DNA of 64,000 nt from Trichosphaerium sp. ATCC 40318 (GCA_038496445.1 JALMLS010000075.1:1-64000), one strand, 5' to 3'; numbered from the stretch's first letter, positions 1 through 12,001 are shown. Translations and numbers: made by a program. The notes: generated by a model from the letters alone, not told the origin.

Positions 1-20
1 TTTGCGAGAATTACATTGGA

Positions 21-75
21 GATTTTTGTGATAATTCACCCCGTGATTTTTGTGATAATTCACCCCGTGATTTTT
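21..75. repeat. 24-bp tandem repeat at the left edge
   Basis: A 24-base unit beginning gatttttgtgataattcacc is present twice in perfect tandem (21-44 and 45-68), followed by the first 7 bases of a third copy. It lies outside any supportable gene. It may extend left of the window, but only these copies are visible. Confidence 0.9.
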
Positions 76-654
76 GGATGAAATTGGCCAATAATGAGGT
101 CTAAAATTCTTGAGATTTTTGGGGGTGATTATTGCTATTTTTACACTTTTCATTTTAGTACTGAAATGAAATGCCATATTAATCCAAGCACAAAAATGCC
201 TTTGGCATTTCTGCACCTACTCGCGATGGCCTGTACAGGACGATATTCGGCGAATAAAAATCACATAGTTTTTTATACTAAGAATTTCGTGTATATGAGA
301 AGTATATATACATATTTTTTTACCAAAAAAAAGCCAATTTCAAACTCAAAATTGTTTACATCTATATAACTCATCACTATGAATACCTACAAATGACTTA
401 TTGCTTTTACCATGTTTACATGGCTTAATAACATATATGTACACATATAAAGTACTTAAAAATACATTTGTAAATGCAGCCTCCAAACGCAACTATATGG
501 TAAAAATATCTCCAAATTTGAAAAAAAAAAAGTTTGCATGTCGCTCACGGGCCATGTAGTGCATGAATATCATTTTCGATGCTGCACATCATAATAATAC
601 ATGCCTGTGCCTAGCGGCACAGCCATGAAAGTAGCAAAATCTAATAATATCAAA

Positions 655-965
655 AAAGTAGGCTTTTAGGTAATCTTAACCCTAATTGGCTTTTAGGTAT
701 AACCCTAATTGTTATTTTTGTATATTAGGGCTAGGTTTGTAATACTAATTACAATCTGTAACTTAGGGTTAGGGTTAGGGTTGCAGCCCTAATGATTGCA
801 ATATTCTATTGTTGACTAAAGTTCAAGTTTACTTGTGACCTTTCTATTAGGGCTGGGTTAGGTTTACAACCCTATGTTGCATTAGGAGTTAGGGAACGCT
901 TGGAGATATGGACTTAGTGAAAATATTTGATTGTAGGACTAGGGTTTAGGGTTTGTGATACATGA
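655..965. repeat. Degenerate telomere-like (TTAGGG/CCCTAA) stretch
   Basis: Positions 763-780 hold three uninterrupted TTAGGG units. Around them are many imperfect TTAGGG, TTAGGGCTAGG and CCCTAAT-like words on both strands (for example near 680, 725, 850 and 945). TTAGGG is the telomere repeat of many eukaryotes. The short, degenerate run fits an interstitial or subtelomeric remnant rather than an active telomere end, because sequence continues to its left. Confidence 0.7.
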
Positions 966-1251
966 ATTAGCGGTGGATTTATTTTTTTACAACTTCATTA
1001 GGTTATTGATAATTGAGTTGGCTTTTTTATTCTACTTAATTGCATCAATAGGATATTGTTTGTTAATTAACATTTTTAAAATATTGCACATTTTGTATTT
1101 ACTTATCATTTGGGTACATTGCAAAGCTATGTGACAACATAAAGTTTATATTAATTTTTTTATTCAACACAACAATACAAGCTTTTACAAATAACCTTTT
1201 GAAGTTAACTTTAACCTTGTGTAACATTATTTATTTAATACAAACTTTAAA

Positions 1252-3316
1252 TTATGTAGAGCCAGCTTCAACTGCAACCTCTGCTACATCACCTTCTTGT
1301 TTTAACTCATCGACTGCATCATTCTCTACAGCATCAACTTTTTCTTGTTCCTTCAAAAATTATTAGATGACCAAGCAAACAACGCTAAATAACAGATTTC
1401 TATTCACGTACCAATGCGGGATGAGGAGCATCAGGGTCTGTGTGGATAGGAATAGTTTTTGGGACCTAGTACCATATTAGTTGTTGCTCTACCAATCATA
1501 CAACTGAGTGTACATCATCTTTTAGTTGTGTAGTCCAACCAAGAATATGTAGAGGTGCTTGGAGTGTCAACGATGTACCAAAACGGGTTACAAGTTGTAC
1601 AACCAACTCAAAGCGTCTTACAATATGTTTTCCACCAAGTATAGTTGTTGGTAGTTCTGATGGCGTATCAATCTAGTCATAAAGTTAACTACAAAGGAAG
1701 CAAATAGTGGCAAAAGGAGTAAAAAAAAAAAAAAAGAAATACCATCAAGTCCTTGTCGAAAGTGGTACCGCCTTTAACCAGTGCCATTTCTTCATGTACT
1801 TCGGCTGAGATGACCTATTGGTTATGGTAAGTACATACTCAAGTTCAATGCTGTGTGCTTACAGTGGCCTTTCTAGGGAAAGTTTGTCCCTGTGCTGCAA
1901 AAATGACATGTTCATCCACTTTGATGTTTATTGTGTCAACTTGCCTACCACCAAAAAGTCAAACCCCACCGCGTTTCATTAACAAACAAAAAATGCATAC
2001 ATACCGCTTTGATTTGTTGTCAATGTGTAGTTTCATTGCCACACGTTGACCTGGAAATAGTACACCTCCATTAGCGATCGATAAACGGGCTTCCATAGCC
2101 GCTCCTAAATATTTGAGTAAATTGCCAGTTGCCGGGTAAACAATTGCAATGGCTATTTGACGCACCAGCCATCAAAAATCTCTTTGAGCCTTTTACTGTA
2201 TGTGGCGGCTATACACAAAGATTAATGTCACACCAACTTCTCGAATGGGCTACGCGTACTTGAATGACGATTTTTGGGTCAAATGACTCGATTACCCTGA
2301 AGAATGACTGCTTTGATGCAAGTTGCTTAAGCTCCGATTTTTCCTAAAATGCCATGTTATTTTACATAAAATCAAGATCAACATACGCCTGGAATCAACT
2401 CAATGTTTGCAATAGCAGAATACCTAATGTAGGATGGGTTGCCATCGAGAATACGAGGAATCCAACTTCCAGCAGTCTAAAAACAAAAAAAAGTCAGAAA
2501 CAACTACATGCAAAAAGTGCATACCATGTGACGTGAGTCTTGAAGGTCTCGCTCTTCATAAGAACCTGGTAAACCATCCGGAAGGTTCCACTTACGCAAT
2601 GAGTAAGTAAAGTGCGTGTGACGCGAGTTTGGCATGCGAAAATATAATTGGCGATGAGCCAGCCTTTCCAAAAACAAAAAAACCCAAAATTAAAAACTTT
2701 CAAAGACCCGATAATATTTTCTCCAACCCCTTGTTGGATTATACAACAATTGAAAGCGTACAGAGAAATTGTAGGTGTAGGTTCCAGGAGGGAACGGTTT
2801 GTCTTGTTCCGCAACGTCGTCGCCTGTTTTAATAACGTATGAGTAAAAACAACAAAGTTTTGAACGCGTTTGGGTTACCCGTGTTAGAATTTGGCCACAA
2901 CTGCTGGACCTCTTCGAAAAGATTTCGCGTAGCCGTCACTCTGTTTGATGGCGTTTGAGAAACACCATGATACCAGTTAACGAATTCTGTGCCGTCCCTT
3001 TGATAGTTTTAATGTCAGTAAACAACCCCACGATAAGCGTCAAAGACTATTAGTTAGCTAGCGCGGTGTTACACGGTCAGCTAACTGATCGTTTTGACAA
3101 GCTAACGAATCTTTGGGAAAAGCTTACCATTTGATGTTTATGCTTTTTACTTGCACCTCCTCTTGTACCACTAGTACTACAACACCGTGCATCGTTTTGC
3201 CAGACACGACACCGCTTGGATGCTCCAACCCCAAAAAAACTACACACGAGACACGTTAACAGCTAAAGACAACGTTTTCAAAGCTAAAGGGTACCATAAT
3301 TCTGCAATACGCTCAT
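1252..3316 (-). CDS. Arrestin-domain protein (alpha-arrestin/ARRDC-like)
   Basis: A multi-exon minus-strand gene. Exon 1 encodes MSVLQNYVFLGLEHPSG. Next come a segment ending QVKSINIKW, then EFVNWYHGVS, PPGTYTYNFS and WNLPDGLPGSYEE. These match the order of the arrestin N-domain (strand with VKS/I..W, then the 'FPPGTYxFxFxxxLPxGLPGS' core). Downstream, LFPGQRVAMKLHIDNKSKR matches the start of the arrestin C-domain, and a later exon holds the PLHILG-type strand. The tail is acidic (many Glu/Asp/Val) and ends at the TAA at 1252-1254. About ten short introns begin GTACGC/GTAAGC/GTACCC. Alpha-arrestins are adaptors that link cargo receptors to ubiquitin ligases. No PPxY motif was seen in the exons I read, but not every exon was resolved. 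Confidence 0.85.
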
Positions 3317-3660
3317 GCTTTTGCTATTGTTATCGCTTAACAGAAATAAAAATCGAACAAAAAACTTGCGATATTTCTGATGGCATTTTTTTTACTCAAA
3401 TAAGTTAGGTGTATCCTATATCACGATTAAACTGTGACTGCCTGATACCTATTGTATACCAACGAATAAAGGGCAACAATACGTGTAACCAAAGTTGTTT
3501 CAAAAACGATAGTTTAAGGTTCAATATACGTAGCTGCCACGAAAAAAAAACCACGTATTGCACAGCTTGCAGCTATGCACTTCTTAAATGGTTTGTATCA
3601 GTTCCCACAGTTGATGCTCATAGTGATACCAGCCACGTGATTTATCATATTCTTTTTTTT

Positions 3661-4158
3661 TTACAAATATTTATTTGAAACGCACGTATCGTGGTTACTT
3701 ATCCGGATAGACAAGTAAGAACCATCACCGTTACAGCAATATAAAGTTGGTGTTTGTTTCAAGCCATATGAGGGTTTAAAATCATCTACGAATAGCTGTA
3801 CACGAATACTGTGTCTCTTTTGTATGATGGTAGTGCAGCGTAGATAAAATTCTATGTCTAATTTGTACAGTCTGTCTGCCTGCTCTAATACAGCCACACA
3901 TGGTTTCTCTGTCAGTTCCACATAAGAACAATCGCTTGTGCAGTAGTCCAAAAGATACATAGCAACATGAGTTTCAGGCTGTGAACTGGCAACGTAGAAG
4001 CTACCGGTAACTGAGGGATGTATTTGAACGGATGTATGGAATTCTGGACTCTGTAATGCGACCACTTCTGCTGCTCGCAGTTCTGGAAAGTAAGGTGATG
4101 ATTGTTGGGGTTCTGGTTTAATAGGATAGTGACATAGTTGTGGGTGGTGCGCAAACAT
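3661..4158 (-). CDS. Hypothetical protein, 165 aa
   Basis: A single uninterrupted frame from ATG 4156-4158 to TAA 3661-3663. The N-terminus is His/Pro-rich (MFAHHPQLCHYPIKPEP), followed by a region that alternates hydrophobic and polar residues like a beta-rich fold and contains several Cys. I do not recognise a family. No signal peptide or membrane span is evident. It lies head-to-head with a weaker plus-strand frame at 4202, only 43 bp away, and downstream of the arrestin gene on the same strand. The absence of introns is unusual here, so a short ancestral gene or a fragment are both possible. Confidence 0.5.
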   Translation of the reverse strand: MFAHHPQLCHYPIKPEPQQSSPYFPELRAAEVVALQSPEFHTSVQIHPSVTGSFYVASSQPETHVAMYLLDYCTSDCSYVELTEKPCVAVLEQADRLYKLDIEFYLRCTTIIQKRHSIRVQLFVDDFKPSYGLKQTPTLYCCNGDGSYLSIRISNHDTCVSNKYL

Positions 4159-4201
4159 TAGAGGTGTTGGTAAGGTCTATTCGGTTTGCTTTTTTTTGAA
4201 A

Positions 4202-4591
4202 ATGCGAAACTTAGTAAAATTCACTGGACGTCAAAAATCAGATATTGCGTTCCGTGTATTTCCGTGAATACACAACTACGTAAATTCAGGTTGTCAGGTT
4301 GTAAATCTTCAGTTTGGGTTCATCGCTGAAGGACACAGCAAGCCATGTAGATTGGGATTTAAAAAAAAACCAGAGGGAAAGATCAACGCAGAAACCGCAT
4401 TGCCAATCTATTGCAGATTCAAATTATGGACTACTGCTAGCCAATTAAAACCCGTATCTCCAGTTGACAACCGTAAACCAAAAAGAAAACTTGGCACGTG
4501 CCATTTTGGAATTTTCATCAGTGAATTCAATAACGAATCACTTCGTCAGTGTAACAATGGACCAATAGTGGCCACAAACGCCGAAAACTAA
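4202..4591 (+). CDS. Hypothetical basic protein, one probable intron
   Basis: ATG at 4202 opens MRNLVKFTGRQKSDIAFR. An in-frame TGA follows unless a 36-nt GT..AG segment (about 4250-4285) is removed. After that the frame runs through a basic stretch with KPKRKLGTCHFGIFIS to TAA near 4589. The next 280 bp to 4870 contain only a short hydrophobic frame that I do not support. No family was recognised. The predicted intron is shorter than most here, so this could be a decayed gene. Confidence 0.3.
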
Positions 4592-4870
4592 CTCACAAAG
4601 CTAGTGACAATAATTTTGGAGTTGCTAAGCATCTACAATGCAGATTTACCTACCGGAAAGCTAAATGATACCGTAACCTTCGCATTTTGTAGAGTTACGT
4701 ACCTATATTATTCCACATTAACAAAGAAGTCTTCCCCACCTCTCAAAGGTAAAATAATTTTTATTATTATTTGTTCAATTGCATTTGTTGTTATTATATC
4801 TACATAACGATAATACAATACTTGTATATTACACTATGTAACGCATGTAATAAAAAAAATATAACATGCA

Positions 4871-7800
4871 CTACATGAATAGCTTTACAGCTGGGATATC
4901 AGAAGCGACACCATGCATACCAGTGTCTTTTAACACCCCAAAGTTCCATATTTGGTTAATCACCTCGCCATTTCTCATAGTTAACTCACCCTGACCATGG
5001 CGCTGGTCATGTACCCAAGTGCCCTTAAACGTGCTATAAAACCATAAGTTAGTATGGACACGAAAAAGAAGCTGCATGGATAACATATCCTGTCTTGTGG
5101 TGAAGTGTACCTCTTGTGTCTCTTCGATTTGTAAACACCTTCTCCATGACGCTATTAAAAACCAATGTAAGCAATGTGACTACAACAGCATACAATATGA
5201 CTTACCAAATCATTCTGCCAGTCACCAGTGTAGGTTCCGTTCTTATCTCTAAAACGACCGCGACCATGTCGCAAGCTATTTTGCCACTGGCCATCGTATT
5301 CAGTACCGTACGTAGTGGTAAAGGTACCTTTACCATTAAACTAAACGATGTAAACAAATGCAAAAGAAAAAAAATTGCTAAAAAAAACTCTGTTGTACCT
5401 TATCTCGACTCCAATTACCAACATATTTATTCCCAGATTTGAACGTCATGGTACCAGTGCCCTATTAATTATTAAGAACGGCTCTACATGTCCGCTATGT
5501 GTCAGAGCTGAAACATACCTCTCGGAAATCGTTGTGATGCATCCCTTCGTAAACACTACCATCAGTGCCTACCCATCGACCTTCACCAAAGAACTGCGCT
5601 TTATGTCAACGCAAAACAAAGTTGAACGTGTTTGTTTGATCGTACTCTGTCCGTGTGCCAATTTCCTTCATACTGCTCGCCATTAGCAGCTTTCCACACA
5701 CCATACTTTTCTTTTTTATCATTCGCAAAGTGTCCTTCATACACACCTTCAGGCGTAGTCAGTTTGCCCTTGCCACTTTGCTACACCAATATGTTAACCA
5801 TACAAAAAGAAAAAAAAGGACTGTACCTTGTCACTTAGCCAGTCACCAGTGTAAACCCATTCATTGCCCATCTTCAGTGTACCTTTTCCGTGACGTAAAC
5901 CTTGGCTAAACTCGCCAACATATACAACCACTTCATTGTTACTTGTGAGGGTTCCCTTACCATGCACCTACTTTCATTTAACAACAGCCAAGCGTACAAA
6001 ATCACCAAGAAAAAAAACATACAACGTCATTTTTCCATTCGCCCTCATAGACATCACCAGAACTATATTTCATCACGCCTCTGGCCTCTTTCTTATCATT
6101 GCGCCAATTACCAACATAAATATCTCCGTTGGTCGCTACAAACTCGCCATTACCATTGCGCATGTTGTCCTTCCAGTGACCTTTGTAACTCGATCTTCCA
6201 TCAACGGATAACCATACGCCATACCCGGACATTTTGTTATTTAACCAATCGCCGTTGTATGTGTCTCCGTTACCCCATTTAAATTTTCCTTTACCTTGTT
6301 TTTGGCCCACAACCCACGACCCCTAATAGTGACAACAAAGTTAGCATTTTTTTCTTTGATTTAAATTGCTAACGTACTCTGTATTGTGCGCCATCTATAT
6401 TAGTAAAAGTACCCATACCATGCTGAAAGCCTTTCTCCCAAGTACCTATGTTGAAATAAGCAATATAGAGGTGCGACTAAATTTTACCTTTGAAAATAGA
6501 GCCGTCGCTGTACATCATCACACCCTTGCCATGGAATTTACCAGACACCCACTCACCATCATATGTGCTATCTTGTGCACTAACACAGCGACCACGACCA
6601 TGTTGTTGTCCTTCACAAAAATCACCTGTAGCGCTTGTTAATACTAGTGTTAAAACAACAGTACATGCCTGTGTAGGTGGATCCATCTTCGTATGTATAG
6701 GTAATGTCTTTGCGCAAACTATAATCGCCTTGCACCTTCAAAGCCGCTAGGCATTCTTCAATACTTTTTTGTAATGCTTCTTGCCAACTATAGAATGTCA
6801 AGCACGCTCAAAAGTATTCCAAAATAAGAAAAGAAAATATTGGTAATTACGTACAGAGTCTTCTGTGCGGCACTGTCAAAGAAAACAATATACCATCGCT
6901 CAGGGGTCACAAGTTGTATACGCGTATCACTGCCCGCTTAAGAAAAAAACAGGGTTAGGACTTCAAACAGTCACTTGTTTTAAGACTTACGTAATCCACC
7001 TGTTGCAGCCATTGGGTCCATTGCAGCAAGTATGCCACTCTTTTTTACATTTGCTAGCCACAACCACGTGAGATCTAGATTTGCTAATCTGTCTACACGA
7101 TCTAAAATAGGATATTTCTCTCCCTTTGCCCTGGCACGCGCAAAAACAAGTCTATCGTGAAACAATACACCGGCAATATATTTTTCTTCTTTGCCAAGTA
7201 CTTTCACTTGCATTGGTCCTTCCATTAGCAACAAGCGCCCAGGTGTCTCAAAATCCTGCAAAACTCAGAAACAATCCAAAAAACAATCTTAGTACATACC
7301 GTTATACCCAAGAACTTTTTAGATAGCTGCTGCATCTTCTTTTTACTCTGGGCAAGCTTAACACCGTGGTTAACATCGTTGTTTGTGGCGATGATCCCAT
7401 CTATGGCAGTACGAAGGTAGCTTGTATCTGGATGCCCTTCAGGTGTTGCTTTTAACAGGTTCTCCAATAGAAGGGAATAACGGGTGAGTCTGTTAAAAAA
7501 AATATATTAGACAAAAAAAAAACCTACAATGCCTGTTCGCACCTCTGTACGGGCGTTATAAGAACGCTCATTAACTTAGACGGCGAATCAACCTCGAGTT
7601 GGTGTACCCGTTTCTGTTACAAATAAGAATTATAATAATTTTGAGTAATACAAAAGCAAGTTAGAGTGGTGTAATGAACGTACTTGTAAAAAACTACGTA
7701 GTGAATTTTTCTTATTTAAAAGACGATTGTAAAACTCAACTGCTTCATCATAATTACAGCAATAGCTTTTGTACATTATCAACAAATTCGCTCTGCTAGC

Positions 7801-9221
7801 AAAAAGATCACCAAGGCAAGAGTTAGCATCCCAGCGACTTAAACGCCTTTCAATTTCTACAAATAGGAAGGTTATTAATACAACATGTTTGTGTTAAACA
7901 CACTAAACAAAAAAAAAAACATACCAGCAAGCAGTACCCTGTGGAAATCACGAATTTCTACAATGTTCACAAATAACTTATAAATCTCTTCTGAGGATAG
8001 TACGCCATCGCTCTCATCTATGATATGCTTTTGAAATAGTCAGCACAATCACAACAACAAAAATGGTAGCCCAAGCACAATCACAACAACAAAAATGGTA
8101 GCCCAATTGCTATGCTAAACTTACCACACAAAGTTTGTCAAGCTTGTTAAAGTAATTCCTTTCTGAAGAATAAATTTCTTGAGCCACCATATCTCTTTTA
8201 CTCCTCTTTCCCGTAGAGCTATCCTAACACATAATTAGGGCATAAGTCTTTTGGCAACATAAAAGAACGTACTCTAGGAGAAAGTACAGGTGGTATTCCG
8301 TTCGCTAGAGACAGCGCCTCCGGTCTGGTGCGCCGTTTCGTTTTTGGGGACAGGGCTGGCACTTCGGGTGGAATTTCGCGATAATTTGATCTTGCAGAAA
8401 GCGCAGAAACAGAAGCAGAATGCTCCTCTGCTCTGCGAGGTCGCCTAGACGGCTTTCTTTCCGTTTTTCTGCTCCCAAACTTCTTAACGTTAAAACGCTG
8501 ACCCATGCTCCGTGTGCTCCTTGATCGCGCTGGTGTCTTTGGTAGAGGTTTGGGGGAATCTGGACACTTCAAAGAGTCTGCAGAAACGTACAAACCAGTA
8601 CGGTCGGCACTTCGTTCGGTACTCAAGCTATTACCTCGAGGATTTCGCGGTGATTTGACTCGTTTTCTGTAGTGCACGTAATCGGCAAACATTTGAGCTA
8701 GTACTTCACTCTTGGCCCTGTGGTACAGTCGAGAAGATACTACACGATTCACAACATCTCGGTTGATCTGTTTTAGTGTATCCCGTTCCATAGAGATCTC
8801 TTGTATCGATCCTGGTGCCACAAACATTTTATAAACGCGCAATGCCTTATTGTACTGTCCGTGGCTATCTGCAACGCTCATGCCTTCAAACTCTAGTATT
8901 GCTTTGTAGAACGAAAAGACATTGTCTCGACCAACTGCAAGCAGGTAATCTTTGAATCCACCAAGTTTTCCATCGTTCAACAATGATTGAAACTCGATAA
9001 AGCGCTTTTCGTCGGATGGCACAGAGAAACGCGAGATGCCTGATTGGTCTTGTGAATGCTTTGTTGTGGTTTTCACTGTTGGAACAGCAGAGGCACCGCG
9101 TGTGGAACGTGGTGCAGCTCTTATGCCCCTTGGTAGGCTTTGTAGTGATTTTTTCGAAAGGGTCCATCCACTTGGGGCTGATGTGCTGTTGTTACTGCCA
9201 ACAAACTCGCGTTGTTGCTAT
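4871..9221 (-). CDS. RGS-DH-PH-MORN Rho guanine-nucleotide exchange factor (alsin-like)
   Basis: A long multi-exon gene. The large first visible exon has a Ser/Pro/Arg-rich head, then an RGS domain (from FQSLLNDGKLGGFKDYL through MFADYVHYRKR) and a basic linker. A 49-nt intron starting GTACGTTC near 8270 joins VLSPR to DSSTGKRSKRDMVAQEIYSS, the start of a Dbl-homology (DH) domain. The DH C-terminus (MENLLKATPEGHPDTSYLRT) and a PH domain (GRLLLMEGPMQVKV to ERWYIVFFDSA) follow. Then come about a dozen MORN repeats (for example YEDGSTYTGDF, GDTYNGDW, DVYEGEW) to the TAG at 4871. DH-PH activates Rho-family GTPases; RGS domains bind G-alpha; MORN repeats often mediate membrane or dimer contacts. 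The start is unresolved: the frame is open back to an intron acceptor near 9221, so one or more short 5' exons lie upstream. Confidence 0.85.
8042..8105. repeat. Perfect 32-bp tandem duplication inside an intron
   Basis: Two identical 32-base copies (8042-8073, 8074-8105), starting agcacaatcacaacaacaaa. They sit between two DH-domain exons of the RGS-RhoGEF gene, in the intron that starts GTAAGTTTAGC on the minus strand near 8126. The duplication lengthens this intron by half. The perfect identity suggests a recent event. Confidence 0.9.
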
Positions 9222-10068
9222 GTAAACAGTAAATTTTGTTTGAACTGACAACTAAATAAAACAAAAAAATTTTGGCTGTGCATACAAAAAATGTTCAAGA
9301 AACGCTTGCAAATACCCGCTAGCGAAACAACCAAATTTGTGGGTTTTGCTTATTATTTTGGAAATTTATTTATTTAAAATAGGTGTCAAAAACCAAAAAG
9401 CCAAGTACGCGCATACCGTTGGACTAAGGGCTCTATCTCCTGCTATTCGTCTACCGTCTCTTCTGGTGCAAGTCTAAAAATTGTTGATTTAGCAAATATC
9501 GAGTTTGAAACAACACTAAAGGGGATTTGTGCGAACCTCTCCGTTTTTGAGGTGTGAGGGTCTGTTCACAGTGAACCATGTCGCATCTTGCTAAACCGTT
9601 GTTAGTTTTTTAATGTTCTGAGAGCATTTGGACTTGAGTGGCAGCGAAACATGCTGGAGGGGCCACCAAGACGGAAAACCAAAAAAAAACAAAAAAAAAC
9701 TTGGTACACAAAAAACAAGTCGGTTTTAATCGGTGGTTGTAGCTTTGAGATACGAAAACCGATTAAACAATGGATTTGAAATTGAAAAACGTAAAACCGC
9801 TGGTTAGAACTAAAAATGGTATCTGGAGCATCGTACATGAGCCGACATGAGCTAGCGGCAGTACTATGAAGAGTACCACTCGTAAATTCAATAGCCCAAA
9901 TAATTGGCTGGTTAGATTCCGCGTGCGTAATTAAGTTCGCTCAGAGCTACAACAGGGTGCCGCCCAACTTGGTTTGGTTTATTCCGCCGTTTGTGGTTGT
10001 TTGAAGCTTGCGTGAAGTTAGTTGACCCCACGAAAAAAAAAAAATTTGGATTAGGGCACCAAACACAC
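9222..10068. other. 847-bp gap, probably holding 5' exons of the RGS-RhoGEF and the promoter of the FAM114-like gene
   Basis: Upstream of the first solid RGS-RhoGEF exon, a minus-strand stretch ending at an AGCG|GTATTT donor near 9320 reads KPTNLVVSLA in a phase that would join that exon, so it may be a short coding exon. The remainder (9400-10060) shows no coding signal I can defend. Long oligo-A runs occur near 9680 and 10030, just before the FAM114-like start at 10069. Confidence 0.35.
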
Positions 10069-11900
10069 ATGGAACCCAAGCCAAGTAGTGGTACTACTAC
10101 GGATGAGCCAACCGTGGAGGTGGTAAACGAACCAGAGGCTGAGGTACAGTTATAACAACAAAATAATTTAATAATGTCATTTGGTTTTAAAAGTAACGTA
10201 TTTACTTACAAATGGCTAGGAGACACCTTCGAGTACAGGTTAGTAATTAACGAACATTGCCCCACCTTGTAAACATAGTTTTAAGGTACATGGTCTGGTT
10301 GGTTTGCAAGCGTAGGGGTGCCGGCGGATGTGGTCGCTGCAGCTACGATGGTATCAGGTGCAAGCTATGAACTCGGTAAAAAGGCTACACAAAAGGCGGC
10401 AGAGCTAGGTATGGCTTTTATCACCACGTATTTTGTCAAACCACGTTTTAATTTTGGTTCGCGTAGCGACGAACCTGGCTGAGGCAATGGACCCAGAAAC
10501 CGATGAAGAAACAATAGATGCAACCGAGTTAAACACGACAGGTGATTTTTTAGAAAGCCCGAACGACAAAACAAAAGAAAAACAAACAAATAATTTTTTT
10601 GCAAGGTCCAACCGGAGAACTAGCGCCAGAAGAAGACGTACGCGTTTTATTTATTTTTTTTTTTCAAAATGTCTCCAATTTAGTAACACAATTTGTCAAA
10701 TGTCATCATCTCTTTTATCTAACTACATCCGCAGATAATCATCAAAACTATTGATAGCGCAGTGGAAACAGGCGCTTCAGTTTTTCGTTCAGGTGCCACG
10801 TTGCTCATGGTACGTACTATTTTAACCTAAACAGACTCCTGCATTGACACAACAACATAGCAAAGCGTAAACACATTGAAGGAGACAGAGTTGGGTAAAC
10901 AAGCGCATAAAGTAGCTGTACAATCTGGTCGCTATGCAAACCAAAGTTTGCTCAATCTAGAGACTACATTGGACAATATTTTCTCACCTGTACAATTAAT
11001 TACTTATTGTTTCAAGTACCTGACGTAATCGCTTTAAGGAGCAAAGTGGCAGTACATCGACACAAGCAAAAAAGCCAGAAAAGGCATCTCGATTTAATAC
11101 AATGTTTGAAGATAGCAACGGAACTGTTCACCTAGATGCACTTGAAGCTATATCCATACAATGTGTTTTGGACTATCAAGCAGCGGTAAAAAATGCTACG
11201 GATGATGAAGTAGAAGAGTACGAACGTGCGTTACACGATGCTCTTTTGTTGTTCTTCGTGGGTTATAAAAGTTATTTTTTGCAATTTTTATTTTCTTTGG
11301 TCATTGGTTGATAAATTGTATTCATTCGATTTTGATTTTAGATCTTATCAAAATCATCCAAGAAGCTTATGACCGCGATGATGAAGAAGTACCTGATGAT
11401 TTGCCAGAAGTTGATACTGCACGTGTTTCAAACACAAAAACGTTTTGTCTAATTTCTTTGAGTTAGGGCAACAAAGTAAAAGCACAAAGAGCTAGGTTAG
11501 AGCAATGCGTATCTGATAGTACAATTGTGGCTAATGCAGGTTGAATAATTATTAAAAACGAGAGAAAAGGCGTACTATTTTTAATTTTATCCTGACCATT
11601 CAACACATACCTAGAAGAGGCTAAAGCAAACACAAATTCTGCAGAAGATATTCTCAAGGTTGTAGCAACACATCAAAAACTATTGTAAGTTCGCTAAATA
11701 CTCCATGTTTTTGACAATATTGTTAGGAGTGACTCTTGTACCTACCGTTTGGCAAGCATGAGTTCTCTTTCTGTGGAGCTGTTACTCCGCCTTACAGAGT
11801 ATTTCCGTACTAATAGTGCCAAAGAAAGGGTACAGCGTTAGCTAAGCATATTGAACAAAAAAATTAATGCTTCTATCAAGTAATGGACTACGCTACGTTT
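10069..11900 (+). CDS. FAM114/NOXP20-like protein, copy A (5' half intact, 3' end disrupted)
   Basis: ATG 10069 opens an acidic head (MEPKPSSGTTTDEPTVEVVN). After two introns comes TWSGWFASVGVP, then an Ala/Gly-rich helical region. Further exons encode IIKTIDSAVETGASVFRSG and LKETELGKQAHKVAVQSGRY. The exon with FEDSNGTVHLDALEAIS is the hallmark 'F...G..HLEALE.LS' segment of the FAM114 family. The C-terminal helical exon (MSSLSVELLLRLTEYF) is present. However, an altered stretch after RTNS changes the frame, and the final exons found in copy B are absent on this strand. FAM114 proteins are Golgi-associated and bind Rab2. Copy A faces copy B within an inverted duplication, so it may not yield a complete protein. 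Confidence 0.6.
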
Positions 11901-11902
11901 TG
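10605..11902 (+). repeat. Left arm of an imperfect inverted repeat
   Basis: Near-identical in reverse complement to 12458-13683. The best tract, 10605-10937 against 13345-13683, includes introns and differs by only a few indels and substitutions. A second shared tract runs from about 11262 to 11540, and a third from about 11612 to 11902. Between these the two arms are unrelated (10938-11260; 11541-11611). The identity covers introns as well as exons, so it reflects DNA duplication rather than protein conservation. Confidence 0.9.
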
Positions 11903-12001
11903 TGCAAGAATTTCACACAACTAATTTCTTGCGTGCGAAAAAAAGTGTACAAAGGGAAAAAGTGTTAATGTGTTTATCTACAAAAGGTCTTTTTCTTGCG
12001 C

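Larger units (their letters stand above)
1..1251. other. Non-coding left flank
   Basis: Apart from the 24-bp tandem repeat and the telomere-like words, no convincing gene is visible. The open frames here are short, AT-rich and lack family signals. Several poly-A/T runs are present. The region ends at the stop codon of the arrestin-like gene on the minus strand. Confidence 0.5.

Noticed and set aside
94-369. 91-codon plus-strand frame near the left edge
   Set aside because: AT-rich, no family signal, next to repeats; no splice-consistent extension.
3187-3678. Plus-strand frames opposite the arrestin 5' exons
   Set aside because: They overlap spliced arrestin exons on the other strand or cover the short intergenic gap; no domain signal.
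5116-6750. Several plus-strand frames of 80-126 codons
   Set aside because: Shadows of the MORN-repeat exons on the minus strand, which carry a clear repeat pattern.
8219-8270. The RGS exon as a separate 285-residue protein ending NYVLG
   Set aside because: The last 16 residues coincide with a canonical intron (GTACGTTC..GTGTTAG); splicing joins RGS to DH in frame, which fits better.
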